Source: Trametes villosa
Taxonomy: Eukaryota > Basidiomycota > Agaricomycetes > Polyporales > Polyporaceae
Assembly (NCBI GenBank): GCA_002964805.2
Contig: PUDQ02000110.1
Coordinates: 105,705 to 169,704, forward strand
Reading direction: 5' to 3'
DNA length: 64,000 bases
Made by a program: the position numbers and the translations under genes. This document shows positions 31,988-44,608 of the stretch, piece after piece. Each line of letters starts with the position of its first letter. Position 1 is the stretch's first letter. Below the pieces are notes generated by a model, which saw only the letters and a program-made list of their open reading frames with translations, did not search any database and was not told the origin of the DNA.

Positions 31988-32479
31988 CCACGCAGAGTGC
32001 TTGAGCCGGGTGCTCTCTCACCGTCCCCTTCCAGTCCCTGTCACCTGACTTACTAGCAAAGGTACAACAGCGCGTGGCAGCGCTTTATGAGCATTCCTCA
32101 CCATATACTAATTACATGCCATACTCTACAGTATGTACGTCCGGGACGACTGCCTCCGGTTGGGCCTGGCAACACGTCGGCTGCACCAACAAGACGCGGG
32201 TAGAGCCTGCCGTGCACGACGCCTGTCTGTCAGGCGCTGTATGGTGCATGCAGGACCCAGCCTGATCAGGCGGGCGCCTGACAGAGTGATGCAGGCTCGG
32301 CGGCACCTTGCATGGTGATGCAGCCACCTCGGGCTTTTGCTGATGATAGAGCAGTCCGTAAGCCCATACACTCTTACATTTTCATGCCATACCTCAGATG
32401 ATTGCCTTCCGCACGCTTGGGGGAGCGTGGGAAAAACGTCAATGGTGGTGGTAGTGAGTCAAGGAGCCCCCGACTTACA
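31988..32479. other. Flank of the hAT insertion, no gene recognised
   Basis: This is the sequence that joined 27342 before the hAT inserted. A + strand frame (about 32042-32265) is open after a CTTCCAG acceptor-like site but shows no domain. A small inverted repeat, TGTCAGGCGC at 32229 and GCGCCTGACA at 32273, is present. Confidence 0.4.
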
Positions 32480-35400
32480 GAATACTTTGCTTATCAAAAA
32501 GCTGTGAAATTGAATAATTTATACCATAGGACTCTCCCAAGGCCGTGCAGGTGTTTAGTTTGGAAAGCACAAAGTCAATAACCTCACAGCATGGAAACTG
32601 AAGACAATAATCATAACATGTTGGAAAACAGGGTGAAAGCAGGGCTAAGCATCCACAGAAAGAATACTGGCAAATGCAGCCCTTAGCAAAGGGGAGAAAG
32701 AGAAATGTAAAAAGTGTATGAGTTAATGAGATCAAAAGTGAAACTTTTTTCTCTGTAAGCCCAGTAATATCGAATAGAATATACATATATAATATGGGGG
32801 ATATAGAGGTACTTAGATTCACTGCTAAACTTTGCATGGGCAGAAACCAATGCATCAGCAATTTGCGCAGGTGTCTTTAGTGTCTTCACCTCCCAAATTC
32901 TCTTGAGGTGTGTTTTTGAGCTGTCTTTAACCTATAGTACTGACTTGATATGGATGCTGGCCGTCCCTATCATAAGTCTCTGGTCTTATATTTAGGACTT
33001 CTGTCTGATTTTTAGGTATATTTTCTATAAATAAGATATCACTTCTGCTTTATAGGTTACAGGGCTCTTATGTTAAGGAGTGGTCTGCTTAGACAAGATA
33101 GGGTTTTATTACATCACATAATATTTAATCTCAGGGCAAAAAGTACAAATAATCACAAGTTCATAGTATGTGCATGGTAATCTACAAATTTGTTAACATA
33201 AAAAGCAGAAAATGCATCAAGGGAGTCAATATGTAATAAGTCATTGGGGATCATCTGACCCCTGGCATGGCCAATCAAATATGCTGCACAAACAATAGAA
33301 TGTATAGGAATTACTGCATAATGCAAAGGGCCATTTTTATTTTGTGCAGGCTCCACAATCCACATACCCTTGGTCAGGCTCATTACTCGCTGGACTATCA
33401 CACGTGTATGGTCTTGGAAGCTGTGCAAAACAAAAATAATAAATGGACATGCACAACACTGAAATTGTTGGAACCAGGAATTGATTCAGTTTTATGAATA
33501 TATGCACAGTCTTACCTTGGTGGACCACCACACCACACATTCACACAGTGGATGTGCTTGCAGACCATTCCTCTAAGGTTAGACTGCCCATTTGGAGCAA
33601 ATAAATGAACAACCAAAGAAGGGTAAACTGGAAAAGATAAAGGGAGGCGCTCAATATTTGATTTATATATGTCAAGATAATTATCTATAAGATGGCTCAG
33701 GTCAGGACCCCCAATATGAAGTGCAAGCCCTGCCCCATTGTTGGGCAGTGTGGGAGGAATTTTATTAGGCTAGTTAGAATGATTTATATGCCATATTTAA
33801 TAGACCCACTCACCTTTATGCTTAGCTGTTGCAATAACTGTAAGGGTAGAGGGGTTTCCTTGATCTTGTGGCTGCCGTGGGTGTGAGAGACCTGGAGTGC
33901 AGGCTGGATATTGTTGAAGACAGCATGGAGGCTGGAGAAACCAAGCAGGGGGGTATTTAGCATGCCATGGGTGGTGAAGTCTGCCTGTGTTACGCCCCGT
34001 GCGACCTCCGACACCTGCGGACTCAACTCTGCTTACTCCGCTCTTTGGTCCGCTTCTACTCTGCTTTTGGTCTGCTAAGTCCACTCTTATCGGACTTGAC
34101 TCCACTTGTCCGACATTTTGGACTTACTTACTCCGCTTTTCCGCTTCTATCCCAATTAGAACAATAGTCTTATTGTCTTCCCCAACTTCCGGCTCTATTC
34201 CGCTTTCTACCTTCCTTATTAGTCTGCTCTTATTATTGTGGCATAACAATTAGCTCATAGTCTATATATACGTAGCTGGTATGTTGTAGCTACTCAGTTC
34301 GGATATCTCGTTTACCCCTACATCTGTACACTCCTTCTACTTCCCTCCAAATCTACCTCTTCTGCTTCCTCCGCTCGTCGTCCGGTAGCTCCGACCTTCC
34401 TAGTCCGGTAAGTCCGACATTCCAGCATCGGACCTCCGGACATCGGACCTGTCCACCTCCGGAATCTGAGGACAAGTGGCAAGGGTCTCTGGTGTTGCTA
34501 ATAGCTTCGCTGAAGTCCTCTCTTGTGTGGGCCTTTGTTACATCCCGTGCGCCACCTCCGAAGGTTCGGACCTCATGTCCACCCAGGTCCGCTCGTGTCC
34601 GCCCATGTCCGTCGTACGTCCGCTCTAGTCCGACACTTACTTACTATGTCCGCCATGTCCGCTATGTCCGCTCATGTCCGCTCATGTCCGATACTTACTC
34701 CGCTCCTTATCTACGGTATTGACTCGGAAGGTCGAAGACAATAGCTTGTTGTATTCGGACTTCCCTCTTTCGGACTTCCTGCCTTTTACGTCGCTCCTTA
34801 TTGTTTCGCCAGAACAATTAGATTACTTCTATAAATACTCGCCTGGATGTAGACTATTCCTCAGTTCGTATATCTCGTTGTAAAGCGTCTTATCCGCATT
34901 CAATCTACTTCCTCCGCCCTCCCTTCCTCTCGTCCGATCTCCTCCGCTCGTCCGCTCGTCCAACCTCCGACCTCTGACCTCCGCCGTACCCTTGTCCGAA
35001 GTCAAGGACTCGACTTAGACTCGAGGCGTTGCTAATAGCCTCGCCGAAGTCCTTACCTTGTGCGTTCGCCCCGAGTCCAGGTCCGACCTGACCCCCGACT
35101 CTGACCTCCGATCCCCGACCTCCGTCCTCCGAGGTCTGACCCCGAAGTCCGACCCCGACTCGGTCCCCCGATCCGCACGGTCGTAACAGCCTTCGTTTGG
35201 ACCTCCAATCTGCTACGTCCGACAAGTCCGACCTCTGAAACCCAGGTCCACTTTCCCATGCCTTCGGAGTTTGGAGCCCCGCTTTCTGCGCTTCAGAGCT
35301 GCCAACTCCGGACTTAAAGCCCACACAGCCCTAACAGCCCTAAGCAATAAATGATGTGATGGTAGTAGCCATCAGTGCAGAGCATCACCTGCAGCTCCTT

Positions 35401-35530
35401 CATCCCTGGTAAGGTAGACAGAAGAATGTGCCACAAGGAGTTATGGAAGAGCTGATGGTGGAACTTATTGAACTGAACATTGTTCCGACATTCCCAGTCC
35501 CACTACATGATGTCAGATGAAGCAGATACT
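32480..35530 (-). pseudogene. Plavaka-like transposase remains, split by LTR sequence
   Basis: Reading from 35530, the minus strand gives W-E-C-R-N-N-V, F-H-H-Q-L-F-H-N-S-L and L-C-T-D-G-Y-Y-H-H-I-I-Y-C-L-G (35340-35510), then LTR sequence (33988 to about 35333), then A-V-F-N-N-I-Q-P-A-L-Q (about 33900), and finally WIVEPAQNKNGPLHYAVIP with YLIGHARGQMIP and SFAFYVNKF-like VNKFVDYHAH (33150-33400). These phrases match the general pattern of Plavaka transposases of agaricomycetes (CACTA/Mutator-related DDE enzymes). A last block at 32790-32889 (TPAQIADALVSAHAKFSSESKYL) may be a further exon. Sequence between the conserved blocks is missing or frameshifted, so it is inactive. Confidence 0.65.
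33988..35333 (+). repeat. Two tandem diverged LTR copies rich in TCCGAC words
   Basis: A first copy starts TGTTACGCCCCGTGCG at 33988 and a second TGTTACATCCCGTGCG at 34537. Both carry tataaata/ctatatata stretches, a CTCAGTTCG(G/T)ATATCTCG block and a GTTGCTAATAGC(T/C)TCGC(T/C)GAAGTCCT block. The first lacks its last ~120 bp where the second begins. Candidate 3' ends are GGTCGTAACA at 35188 (followed by GCCTT, against GCCTG before 33988) or CCCTAACA near 35333. There is no internal coding region. TCCG-containing words are repeated dozens of times. It interrupts the Plavaka-like sequence. Confidence 0.6.
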
Positions 35531-37002
35531 GTATGCAGACATACTCTTAGGTTACAATTGATGAAGAACAAAGAAATTGTTTCTTATGGGGTGAGCTCCC
35601 AGCCAAAATGTGCAACACCAAGTCGACCCCGTGGGAAGATATCTTCAATCTCAGCTAACAAATCAGCAGATCTAAAATAAGCACCACATACAACTTCCAC
35701 GTACAAACCTGGGGTTAGGGTCTCAGCTCACCAGAAACTTTAGGGTTAGACACTAGAATACCCACACAGCCACTCTGACTGCTTGCTAGGCTTGCTCTAA
35801 TGCTCACTGCTGGGCGCCTGTGTAACCCTAGGTGGCACAGCATGGGCAGCTTCCCCCCAAACCACTGTCTAAAGCCACAGGGTATGCTAACGATGCTTCC
35901 TTAGGAGTCAAACATGTTGATTATTCCGTCTGAGCATGGTAATACTAGTGGTATGACACTATTCCATTCTGAGATTAGTTCACCATTGGTCACTATTGTA
36001 CTCCAGTCATGATGTACTGCCATGCGAGCATGCCACAACAGCATAATTAGTGGCTTTACCGACATTCGAAACTGTTTGTTTACATATACTAAATTCTTTA
36101 CAACACAGCTTCACAGTTAATACCCCCTGGGTGCTCATTGAATCATGAGAGATTACATCTTGCATAATCTTAGGGCATAAAGGTCTTAAGCTGTGCAGAT
36201 GTACCATGATTAGATAGAGCTTGAATTAGCTTTCTAATGGTATATAGAATATGCAATATAGTTTACAACTGGAGGAGAGACGGCCAATACATTACCTACT
36301 ATGACTCTCACTAGGTGCTTATCAGTGATCTTTTGCCAGATTTCAGACACAGTAATAGCCTAGGCTAATATTGCATGCCACCATCAGACAGCCCTAAAGC
36401 AACACCTTCCTAATGGCATACTGCACTTGCAGTATGAATAGAAACCGGACAAGCTGTGTCCAGAAAACTGCAACAAAGTTTAACCTCTTGGGCACTACCA
36501 CTGCTTCAAGTGGAGTGAAACTACTTTAGCACAATAGCTAGAGTGCATAAAGCAACACAAACAATCACATCACATTGTCCTTGACCACTGGTGCATCATG
36601 GAGCAAAGATATACATGAGTTGGTAAGTAGAGTACTGTGTAAACAGTGATTCACTGCTTTTTCTTGAGTAATTGAGACATTAATGGTTTAAAGAGACAAA
36701 GGGGTGCCTGTACCACAACTACACCTCTATATATCTTGCAGACATAAACAGGGTCAACTGAGACTGTAGTATTGACAGTACACTGCTGTACAGGCTGAGT
36801 AAGTGGTTTATATGTCCTTGCAATGAAGTATTATAGAGGACATCATGGTTATTAATACATATCAATGCCCTTATATTGTAGAGCTCTGAGGCACCTTCCT
36901 AACGGTATATCACACATCCCATTTGAAGCAAAACTGGGGGAGCAGTGGCCAAAAGAACTAGAGGAGGGGGCAATAATGTAAGCTGTGGCTGAGAACAAAC
37001 AA

Positions 37003-37060
37003 GTACAAAGCGGGAGGCACGACAACGCGAATCCGCGTCGGCGTGCCTCCCGCTTTGTAC
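37003..37060. repeat. Long hairpin type 1 in D3 left arm
   Basis: A 58 bp inverted repeat with arms starting GTACAAAGCGGGAGGCACG and ending with its inverse, with two mismatched pairs in the inner stem. The outer flanks are the GAGAACAAAC and TTTGGCTCCC words found around every copy. Confidence 0.9.
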
Positions 37061-40000
37061 ATATTTGGCTCCCAACACAAATGCTTTCATTTTGGGCCAC
37101 TGGATAGTCCAAATATCATGTATCATATGTCGTTAGAAAGCTGTGAGTGAGCAGAATCCAATGGTGTACAAATGGTGATGTAAAAACTACTACAGCACCC
37201 ATAAATAGGGTAACAAATGTCCATTAGTGCCACAATTCAGCCACTTTCAGCTTCTATAGCTCATATCTCAGTATAATGTGCACAAACCCCCCAGGTATTA
37301 TACACCATTGGATTCAGATTTTCAATGTCTACCTGATGGGACACGCCATTTGCTGTAGGGGTGATCACAGGCTGCATAAATGCTCAAATTGTGCTCAAAA
37401 TGGCAGCAGTGTATAGTAAAATCAACTTGTCCAGGGTTTTCAGCATGATACCATGGCCCAGTCAATCAAACACCTCCTGTGGTGTGCTAGGCAGACAAAT
37501 GCTGAGGTGTTACATGCTGTTGATTGTATTATATCAAGAGGAAAGGAGGGACACTGTTGTCAGCCCTGGTGTTGTTTGGCTCTTTACACATATTCCTCTG
37601 TATCTCTGGCACTGGTAGTCCAAATGAGATGAAACAAGTGTTGCCAGGAAGCTATCTATGACTAGGATCACACTGTGTAAAAATAGAGATGTGATGTCCA
37701 CTACAGCACTGTCTAACAGTGCTGCAATCACTCATTAGTGCCACACTTCAGCCACATCCTGTTTCTCTGGCTAATATCATAGTACTTCATGCACTAACCT
37801 CCAGAGTGCTATATGTGATCAAATTAAGCTTTTCAATATTTATCCAATCATGCCAAAGATGGTCAGAGGCCTGAGAAATATCAGTAGTGTTAGATCACCA
37901 CCTGTACAGATCAAGTCAATATATCTGACTCCTGCTGCCACAAGTCGTCTTGCAGATGAAATGTATATATGAGAATGTCCTTGCATCAAAGTAGTCATGA
38001 GCTATTGCAGATGGTAGAGATAGGAAGGAAAGTCAATCAATATACCAGAGCTACTAATTTCACAAGCTACCTTGCATGTGTATTGCAGCTTAGGCTGTTT
38101 GGTATGTTAACCAATTTAACAATGTGACACTTCTGTTAACCTCACTTCGCTACACCCATGTGAGATATCTATCATTTGAGAGGGCTCATAGAATCACTTG
38201 GACAATGGATAGGTCAGGATGATAAACCAGGAAGCAGGCTGCATCATTGGGAAAAGCTTTAATCAGTTCACGCACACAAACTCAAGCTCTGTGACAGCAC
38301 CTCAGACTTGTAATCACTATTTGTTGGTGAATGCCATAGCTGATGTGATTGGTCATAATAAATGCTCAAACACTAGTGTTGTTTTCAAGCAAGTTGGTTT
38401 ATTGTGTGTTCTGAGATATAAACATATGGGCAATAGAGAAAGACCTCCTATGCTAGGGTACCTACCCACAAGAGGATAATGCTGAGATATATCTCTAATC
38501 AGATACAGAAAAATTAGATCAGCTGCTAATACTGCTGTAAGGGCTATGGCGTAACAAAGTAATTGTTGCAACTGACATGCATATTAACTCAATCAGTGCA
38601 GTCCTCTGTGTACACTGCTTGTCCAGTTAATAGTCTCAAGTGAATATCGTCTGGTGTTGCTAATCCAGAAATCAGGCAGATTCAAATCAACATAATGTTG
38701 TGAGTGGTGCTCTGTGGTCCAGTTCAGATAGTGCAATGTGTACAGTAACTATTAATTGTGCCAAGAAGTGTTTATATCTGATAAAAATACTCTACAACAC
38801 CTCATCAATTAGATATGCCAGAATTGGCCCTCTCCCCCCCAAGTATTTGATGCAACACATATTCTACCATTGCTTCACGATTATTGAATAGCCAGGCATG
38901 CAACATGAAAAGCTGGCTGTACTGGCTGTATCTTCATATCTCAATGAGTTTTTACACCAATTTTGCATTTCAGCATTGTGGATGAGTATCAGTTTTCATT
39001 GCATTTTCCATAAGCTATGACATTCGCCAATGACAGTACTTGCAAATCGGCATTGATGTCATAGAGCTGCAGTTTGTGTGCGGATACTAGCCAAAGCTTT
39101 TTATGATGGTTCAGTCGAGTTTTAATCATGCAGACTTATCCATTTGTGAAGCCATGCTAATAGCATCCTCAACCTGCACTATAATATATGTTCAATGCAG
39201 CCAATAAAATCAGCTGCTGTACATCCAAGTAATTCATAGTTAAATGGTCACTTGAGTAGAGAAACGGCTACAAGATTGGTTTACTATCTCTACTATTAAT
39301 GACCGCTTATGACTACTCCAACACAGTAACATATGTTCTATCTACGAGACCATTTAATTGTTGTGCTCACAAGGGCTAGGCACATAGGCTTGATCTGTAT
39401 GTGGGGTGGTACAACATAATTGATGGTTTTAAGGCCTGTGACTATGTTAGGCACATATGCCATTCACTGTAGGATAGATGTCAAAAGCTGAGCTTAATGC
39501 CCTATCCTTGCTCTATGTTAGTCAAACTACTAGGACCAGAGATACAAGAGAAATTGTGCCACAAGCCCAATAAAGCCACAGCTTACATTGGTGTTCCTTC
39601 TTCCCTCTGAATTGTATTTCTTTGACAAACAGCAATGGCTCAGCAATTGTCTGCTTAGCACACCACAGAAGGCATTTCATTGACTGTAATAATATATCAC
39701 ACTAATAACACAAGACAAACTAGTGATACTTGAGCACAGCTACTACTTCGAGCATGATTTGCACATTCATGCAGTCTGTGACTATCTTTGCAACATATAG
39801 CATATCCCATTGAATAGTTGTCAAAAAGCTGAATCTAATGGTATATAATACTTGGGGGGTTTGTGCACATTATACTGAGATATGAGCCATAGAAGTTGAA
39901 TGTGGCAGAGTTGTGGCACTAATGGAGGTTTGCTGTCCTATTTATGAGTACTAGAGTGAGCATTATGTCCCAATTTGTACACCATTGGATTCTACTCACT

Positions 40001-40085
40001 AATAGCTTTCTGATGACATATGATTTATAATATTTGGACTATCTAGGAACCGGAGATGAAGGCATTTGTGTTGGGTGCCAAACAA

Positions 40086-40143
40086 GTACAAAGCGGGAGG
40101 CACGACAACGCGGATTCACATCGGCGTGCCTCCTGCTTTGTAC
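40086..40143. repeat. Long hairpin type 1 in D3 right arm
   Basis: Same structure as the copy at 37003-37060, with more mismatches near the loop (CGGATTCACATCGG region). Confidence 0.85.
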
Positions 40144-41232
40144 TTGTTTGTTCTCAGCCACAGCTTACATTATTGCCCCCTCCTCTCGTTCTTTTGACCA
40201 CTGCTCCTCCGGTTCTGCTTCAACCAGCATGTGTCCTATTCCATTAGGAAAGTGCCTTTAAGCTCTCCATTATGAGGGTATTTATGTGTATTAATGGCCT
40301 CAATATATTCCACAATACTTTGTCAAATGGACATTACGCCTGTACAGCAGTGTACAGTCAGCTTCAACTGATAACTATAATCTCATTAGACCCTACTTAG
40401 GTCTGGAAAGTATCCAGGGGTGTAAATGTGATATAATCATCCCTCTGTCACTTTGAACCATTGAAGTCTGATTCACATCAGCCAAGAACCAGTAAATCAC
40501 TGTTTACACAGTAGTCTCCTTACTACATGGTGTATATCTTTGCTCCATAATATGCTAGTGGTCAAGGGCTACCTGATGTGATTGTTTCTATGGCTCTATA
40601 CACTCTATTTATTGCACTAAAGCGGTTTTACTTCATTTGAAGCAGTGCTAGCACCCAAGGGCCTAAATCTTCTTGCAGGGTTTTTGGCTATAGCACATCT
40701 AGTTTTCGCTTAAACAACAAGTGTAGTATATCATTAGAAAGACATTTTCAAGGGCCATCTAATGGTGGTTTCCAATCCTGACCTGAGTCATCACTGCTGC
40801 TGGTATGTGGCAGAAGAGTACGTATAAGCACCCAGTGAGAGACATGGTGGGCAATGTGTTGCCCATACCTCCTTCAACTTTTATCTAAAATGCACGTGTT
40901 ATATACCATTAGGAGGCTGGTTTCAAGCTCTAACTGATCAGGGTACATCCTTTCAGAATAGCCTTAGGGCTCCACGATTATGCACAACTTAATGTTTTAT
41001 CATTGATAAAGCAGCCAGAGAGGCATTAACAGTAATACTGTGTTGTAAAGACCTCAGTATATATAAAGAGACAGTGTTCGATGTTAGTACACTTATCAAT
41101 CAAGCTGTTGTAGCAAGATCACACCTCAGTGTATTGTGACTGAAGTATGGTTGTGAAGAAAGGCTACATAATCTCAGTATGAAATAATGTTATGTCACAA
41201 TTACTGCCGTACTCCTGATATGCCACCGGTTA

Positions 41233-41535
41233 TTTGGCATGTTGAGAGCCCAGCAGAGTTGAGCTTAGCCCACAGTGTCTCCACACCTTTGCCGTGCGTC
41301 AAGCCGAAGCCACAAGCGTAGCAGAAGGCATACACTATTTGACACAATTCTTTGTGCATGTGCATGTGCATCTTCGGCGGCAGCATCATGAGTTTCTTGA
41401 TGACTGGCAGCAATTCCGGGTTCAAATCCCGGAAGTGCTCAAGGATGTTGCATATCAGCCTGCAGATGATGTTGTAGGACATCCTGAGCTCGAGCAGCTC
41501 AAGTGCACCTGCTAAAGCAGCGCGGACCGTAACTG
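41233..41535 (-). pseudogene. KDZ transposase fragment (CxC2-like)
   Basis: The minus strand encodes L-R-M-S-Y-N-I-I-C-R, then LPPKMHMHMHKELCQ and FGLTHGKGVETLWAKLN. The order Y-D/N-I-x-C, a histidine-rich LPxxHxxxH segment and DGE/GKG-V-E-x-x-W-x-x-L-N is that of the catalytic core of KDZ transposases of basidiomycetes. In place of the usual G-E in that last motif it has G-K, so a catalytic acid may be lost. It sits exactly where the right arm of D3 stops and another D piece starts. Only ~100 residues remain. Confidence 0.65.
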
Positions 41536-41965
41536 CCACAATTCAGCCACATTCAGCTCCTATGGCCCATATCTCAGTACAATGTGCACAAACCCCCCAG
41601 GTATTATATGCCATTGGATTCAGCTTTTCAATACCTCTTCAATGGGATATGCAATACATTGTCAAGACAGTCACAAGCTGCATAAAATCCTAAATTGTGC
41701 TCAGAATGGGAGTAGTGTATAGCATAATCAATTTGTCCAGAGTTTTCAGCATGAAACCATGGTCCAGTCAATGAAATGCTGGCTGTGGTGTGCTAAGCAG
41801 ACAAATGCTGAGGTATTACATCTTGTTGAATGCTTTACATCAGGAGGAAAGGAGGGATATATATGTTGGCTGTTGCTGAGAACACACAAAGCCAGAGCTG
41901 ATGGCAGGGAACACAGAATCTGTGTTCCCTGCCATTAGCTTTGGTCTTGTTTGGCTCTTCACACA
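41536..41965 (+). repeat. Repeat family D, fragment D6
   Basis: A forward piece matching 16325-16720 of D1, opening GCCACAATTCAGCCACATTCAG. It contains hairpin type 2 at 41892-41944 and ends at TTTAATGTTGCAG, after which unrelated sequence starts. Confidence 0.8.
41892..41944. repeat. Long hairpin type 2 in D6
   Basis: Arms GCTGATGGCAGGGAACACAG and CTGTGTTCCCTGCCATTAGC around a short loop. Related hairpins are at 54441-54493 and 55661-55713. Confidence 0.88.
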
Positions 41966-44608
41966 AATCTCTTTAATGTTGCAGCACATCCGTGTCCATG
42001 TCCGGAGACAGTGGTGATCACGGTCTCAGTGAAGTCCAGATCGAGATCAGTGCAGGCTCCTTCATCTCTGCTATCCTCCCCTGCCGCTTCATACAACAAC
42101 TCAACACCTTTCACCATGTCCTGCAGTGGCTCCTCCCCATGGCCCAGCATTTATACCCACAAGTGAACCATTTTTCTATTCGTCTGCTGCACCTCAACGA
42201 AGGCTAAGGCTCCCTCATCAGGACTTACAATGAACAAGTAGCGGATTGGAAAACAGGGAGCCCCCTTTTTCTTCAATCTCACACCTGCGCCCACTCCTGC
42301 GACAACGGCAACGCCTGCACCCACTCCTGCAACAACGGCAACACCCGTGACACCCACAACACCCGCGACGCCCGTGACTCCCGCAACACCTGTGCCCACT
42401 CCTGCAACCCCTGCAACCCCTGCTGTGCTTGCGCCCACGAATTGCTACACCCGCAATGCTTACAACGACCGGAAGCCAGACAGCTGCGGAGGCTGTTCAA
42501 GAACTGTCATCAGGCACCATCCCCTCTGAGCTCAATGTCGCACAGCAGCACTTCTTTCCCCTGTTTGACTGCAAGCCCCTGTCCACAGTGGACATGCGGA
42601 TGATCGTTGGGGTCTCAACCCAAGCCCAGGACGCATGCTGTCCTTGAGAATCGTAGTATGGGTGACCATGTTCCACATCTTCACCCACTCTGTGTGCCAC
42701 ATCCTAGGAGGCCAGGTGCTTCAAGTGCGTCTCTCTCATTCATTGGAAAGTCCCACTCACATTGGTTGTGGACACCAGGGAGATCAGCATCTACAGGAGG
42801 CATTTCTCACAACCAAGGTTGTTGATGAAAACAGCCCTTGAGGGTGCAACAGACCAACTTGGACATTGGCATGCCTTGAAGTGAGTCAAGCGTTATAAAC
42901 TAACTAACCACCGTACTCTTTGTTGTCTATAGTTGTATATCTTGTATCATGATGTCAGTCTCATTCTCCGTGATTTGCCCTATGGATAGGTTGACTACGC
43001 TCCCTAATGCTGATGGCGCAGGTCTAAGTCAAGGAAAGAAAAGAGCACATCCCCGCTGCTCGCCTCGCCTCCCCGCATCCTGCTCCCGTAGGTCTGTAGG
43101 TCCTTGGCTGCCAAGTTGCAAACGGCGGACATTGAAGATCAATGTTTCTCTCTTATGACATTCATTATTACTATTGCCGGAAGTACTTAGGCGCCTAGCT
43201 CTCTCCTCGTCCTACCACCTCATCAATTGCTCTTGTCGCTGTCCTCGACTCTCCGACCCCGACCGTCTTCGACACACACTGGGTGCCCTAGCAGGCTTCT
43301 TTGGGTTCTTGCCTGCACTCGCTACCTTGAAACTTCTCTCGTCTCCTTGCACACCTCACAGAAGACCTCTACCCAGGCCAGCTCAATGCAATGGGCTCGT
43401 GAGTATCAGACCACCCTTACCCTCAGCTCTCAATACTCTCTAACCTTTGCTAGCACAAGGATGAAGTAATGCCACCTGTGCCGTTTGACAAAGCTAGCTA
43501 TGCGATTGCATGCCCCTCCACGCAACTAGAACTGAAACCACCCGCTACGCAGCTACGCCTTGTATGCTCGTGCTCCTCTGGGCTCACTCAGACTGCCCTT
43601 GTTGTTGGCCGTCTTACTCATAGTGCTCACTGTGTATCAGTAGTAGCCCAGTTGTTGATTTTGTGGGCTGAGCATGTGTCTGCATCACTCACAGGTGTTG
43701 CACCGGGGCAGGCTGGGCTGTGGGGTGTCACTTCTTACCAGTGGCTCCCCCGCTTGATTGTACTGCATTGTTGCCCAGCTGTCTTTCAGCACAACCATTG
43801 TGGGTGGTGTTCTTACAGCTGACTATGCACTCCCTCCCTCCCTACCCTCCCTCCCTACCCGGCTGTTTGCCTCCCGGGCATCTGATGCGGGCTGTGTGCT
43901 GGGGGACGTGCGGGCACATGGACTCATCGTGTAGCACCAAGCCCAGCCGCCGTAGCTCTGCAGCCCTCCCACAATGTATGGTGGAGGGGGGGCATTGTCC
44001 GTGCACCGTCCTCGTCCTCTCCACACTGAACCCCGGCCAAGCCCCTCAGCCTCTGGTGGTACTGTATAATGGCGCCCCTATGGGGCGGCGCCCACAGAAT
44101 CATTGCGCAGCGTCTTTCCCCAGAGCGGCATGCATGTGCAATCAAGAGGAAGTTGAAGGGGCATACCGAGCTGGTGGCAGGCACGCAAGCCGCAGCATGG
44201 GCCAGGAGGCCTGTGGTGGCGGAGTGTACCCCAAGCGCCCCATCGCTGCTACTATTCTGTGGCCCATGTTGCTGACACCAGGGTATGTGCTGGTTGTTGT
44301 CAAACTAGTTTGTTGAAGGTTGCCCGCCTGTTCCCATTTGTGTATTCCCACAGCCATCTAGTATGCGGCCCGGTGCGTGTTTCACTCACTATGCCGTAGT
44401 GGGATGCACAGCAAACACCAGAGTGTGCGCGCAACGTGCGCTATAACGTACATGCATGTACGACGTGTCCATCGCCGAGGATTATGCTCAAGTTGTCGAA
44501 AACTGAGGCCTGCATGCTCCATTGTCTATCAACACCCACAGCCCGTGGGGTCCTAGATAGCTGGCCTTCGCTCTACGCGTCATTATGAGAGCATAAATTT
44601 TTGGGGAA
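41966..44608. other. No gene recognised; threonine/proline minisatellite and intron-like signals
   Basis: From 42280 to 42440 a C-rich minisatellite on the + strand encodes repeated T-P-A-T and P-T-P-A. Two convincing intron-like intervals are present, GTGAGTCAAGCG...CTAACTAAC...TATAG at 42880-42932 and GTGAGTATC...CTCTAACC...GCTAG at 43397-43455, so part of this span may be a decayed gene on the + strand, but the exons do not join into a protein I can name. 43830-43860 is a CCCTCCCT run. A 16 bp perfect palindrome, CGTACATGCATGTACG, lies at 44447-44462. Confidence 0.4.

Larger units (their letters stand above)
35551..41225 (+). repeat. Repeat family D, copy D3, with inverted arms
   Basis: The left arm (35551 to about 37560) is repeated in inverse at about 39590-41225, so the copy is a ~5.7 kb structure with ~2 kb arms and a ~2 kb centre; the outer ~400 bp of the right arm is missing. 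The left end is TTACAATTGATGAAGAAC. Each arm carries the long hairpin built on GTACAAAGCGGGAGGCACG (37003-37060 and 40086-40143). The centre 37860-38850 repeats 16950-17910 of D1. No ORF with a recognisable domain exists in it; the family behaves like a very large non-autonomous element. Confidence 0.78.

Noticed and set aside
43720..44316. 198 codon + strand ORF
   Set aside because: Low-complexity start from a CCCTCCCT run and no recognisable domain; minus frames are equally open.
44535..44556. Hairpin CCCAC-AGCCC-GTGGG followed by CTAG, as in a Helitron 3' end
   Set aside because: It reads on the + strand, opposite to the Helitron gene, and the next base is A where T is expected, so it is not convincing as the terminus.
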